Shown here: one piece after another, positions 63,085 to 64,000 of the stretch
How positions within the stretch are numbered: the first letter of the stretch is position 1
Layout: each line of letters starts with the position of its first letter
Assembly (NCBI RefSeq): GCF_000010085.1
Contig: NC_007712.1
Location: 434,001-498,000 of the forward strand
Length of the DNA stretch: 64,000 nt
Source of the DNA: Sodalis glossinidius str. 'morsitans'
GTDB lineage: Bacteria; Pseudomonadota; Gammaproteobacteria; Enterobacterales; Enterobacteriaceae
Direction: 5' to 3'
Made by a program: the position numbers and the translations under genes
Notes under the pieces: model-generated
The model's input: only the letters and a program-made list of their open reading frames with translations
Databases searched by the model: none
What the model was told of the DNA's origin: nothing

Positions 63085-64000
63085 ATGAGCGAGCTGACTC
63101 ATGACGGCGCCGAACGCCTGGCGCTGCATAAATTTACCGAAAACGCGTACCTCAACTATTCCATGTACGTCATCATGGACCGCGCGCTGCCGTTTATCGG
63201 CGACGGGCTCAAACCGGTGCAACGCCGCATCGTCTATGCCATGTCGGAACTAGGACTGAACGCCAACGCGAAATACAAAAAATCGGCACGCACCGTCGGC
63301 GATGTCCTGGGTAAATACCATCCTCACGGCGACAGCGCCTGTTACGAGGCTATGGTGTTGATGGCGCAACCTTTCTCCTATCGCTATCCAATGGTGGATG
63401 GCCAGGGCAACTGGGGGGCGCCGGACGATCCCAAATCCTTCGCCGCCATGCGTTACACTGAATCCCGCTTGTCCCGCTATGCCGAAGTGTTGCTCGGTGA
63501 ATTGGGGCAGGGCACGGTCGACTATGTGCCCAACTTCGACGGCACGCTCGACGAGCCGAAAATGCTGCCGGCGCGGTTGCCGAACGTGTTGCTTAACGGC
63601 ACCACCGGCATCGCGGTAGGGATGGCGACCGATATACCGCCGCATAATGTCAATGAAGTGGCCGCCGCCGCGATTGCGCTGTTGGGCAATCCTGCCGCTA
63701 CGCTAGAGCAATTGTTGGAACATGTTAAGGGACCGGACTTTCCCACCGAAGCAGAAATCATTACCCCGCAGGATGATCTGCGCAAAATCTATCATACCGG
63801 GCGTGGCTCCGTGCGGATGCGCGCGTTGTGGACCGTCGAGGACGGCGAGGCGGTCATCAGCGCATTGCCGCACCAAGTGTCCGGCGCCAAGGTGCTGGAA
63901 CAGATAGCAAACCAGATGCGCGCAAAAAAATTGCCGATGGTTGAGGATCTGCGCGACGAATCTGACCATGAAAACCCGACCCGTCTGGTCATCGTCCCGC
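63085..64000 (+). CDS. parC: DNA topoisomerase IV subunit A (5' part)
   Basis: 305 residues up to the window end. MSELTHDGAERLALHKFTEN, NYSMYVIMDRALPFIGDGLK, the quinolone-resistance region KYHPHGDSACYEAMVLMAQP and the active-site Tyr in MRYTESRLSRYAEVLL (about residue 120) are normal. FDGTLDEPKMLPARLPNVLL and NGTTGIAVGMATDIPPHNVN follow. ParC cuts and rejoins the DNA segment that ParE-driven strand passage opens. Ribosome site GAGGAAATAAT is upstream. Truncated only by the window edge. Confidence 0.97.
   Translation, partial: MSELTHDGAERLALHKFTENAYLNYSMYVIMDRALPFIGDGLKPVQRRIVYAMSELGLNANAKYKKSARTVGDVLGKYHPHGDSACYEAMVLMAQPFSYRYPMVDGQGNWGAPDDPKSFAAMRYTESRLSRYAEVLLGELGQGTVDYVPNFDGTLDEPKMLPARLPNVLLNGTTGIAVGMATDIPPHNVNEVAAAAIALLGNPAATLEQLLEHVKGPDFPTEAEIITPQDDLRKIYHTGRGSVRMRALWTVEDGEAVISALPHQVSGAKVLEQIANQMRAKKLPMVEDLRDESDHENPTRLVIVP

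Overview
The window looks like the chromosome of a Sodalis-type enterobacterium (Enterobacterales, insect symbiont; closest to Sodalis glossinidius in gene content and style of decay). Three things point there: core genes in the E. coli order (ileX-mug-rpoD-dnaG-rpsU-tsaD-plsY-folB-uppP-cca-ygiM-ygiF-glnE-hldE ... ubiK-ribB ... ygiD-ygiC-ygiB-tolC-nudF-yqiB-cpdA-yqiA-parE ... ygiN-parC), fairly GC-rich coding DNA, and a very large number of recent pseudogenes next to intact housekeeping genes. The species name is inference; everything else is read from the sequence.

Region 1 (1-6611) is accessory or metabolic DNA: a broken aldo/keto reductase; a family 9 glycosyltransferase and an O-antigen-ligase-like protein that converge and overlap; and a GntR/FCD regulator with operator-like palindromes before and after its gene. 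These control a decayed catabolic cluster made of a DUF6772-like protein with a frameshift, a small unknown protein and an MFS transporter with a large internal deletion.

Region 2 (6755-30731) is a degenerate P2/HP1-like prophage integrated in the tRNA-Ile2 gene (ileX). A 45-bp direct repeat of the tRNA 3' part marks both ends, and the old tRNA terminator is now stranded about 24 kb away. Reading inward: an IS110-family element, a P4-type integrase with a stop codon, AT-rich small genes, a primase pseudogene, an iteron-like replication region, an Ogr remnant, portal and terminase (minus strand), then scaffold, capsid/tail chimera, lysis genes, tape measure, baseplate, fibre and spike genes (plus strand), mostly pseudogenes. 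arsC lies just inside the right end. The element can no longer make particles.

Region 3 (30687-47293) is the core: tRNA-Ile2, mug (dead), rpoD-dnaG-rpsU operon, tsaD, plsY, folB, uppP with an 8-bp tandem repeat at its stop codon, cca, ygiM, ygiF (truncated), glnE, hldE and ubiK.

Region 4 (47388-57826) holds ribB under an FMN riboswitch, a dead NAD(P)-binding protein, ygiD and nudF with active-site deletions, ygiC, ygiB, tolC, yqiB, cpdA, yqiA and parE.

Region 5 (57827-64000) carries the methionine salvage genes mtnBCD, mtnA and mtnK with MetJ-like operators. mtnA, mtnC and mtnK are broken, so the pathway is probably lost. The window ends with yohP, ygiN and the 5' part of parC.
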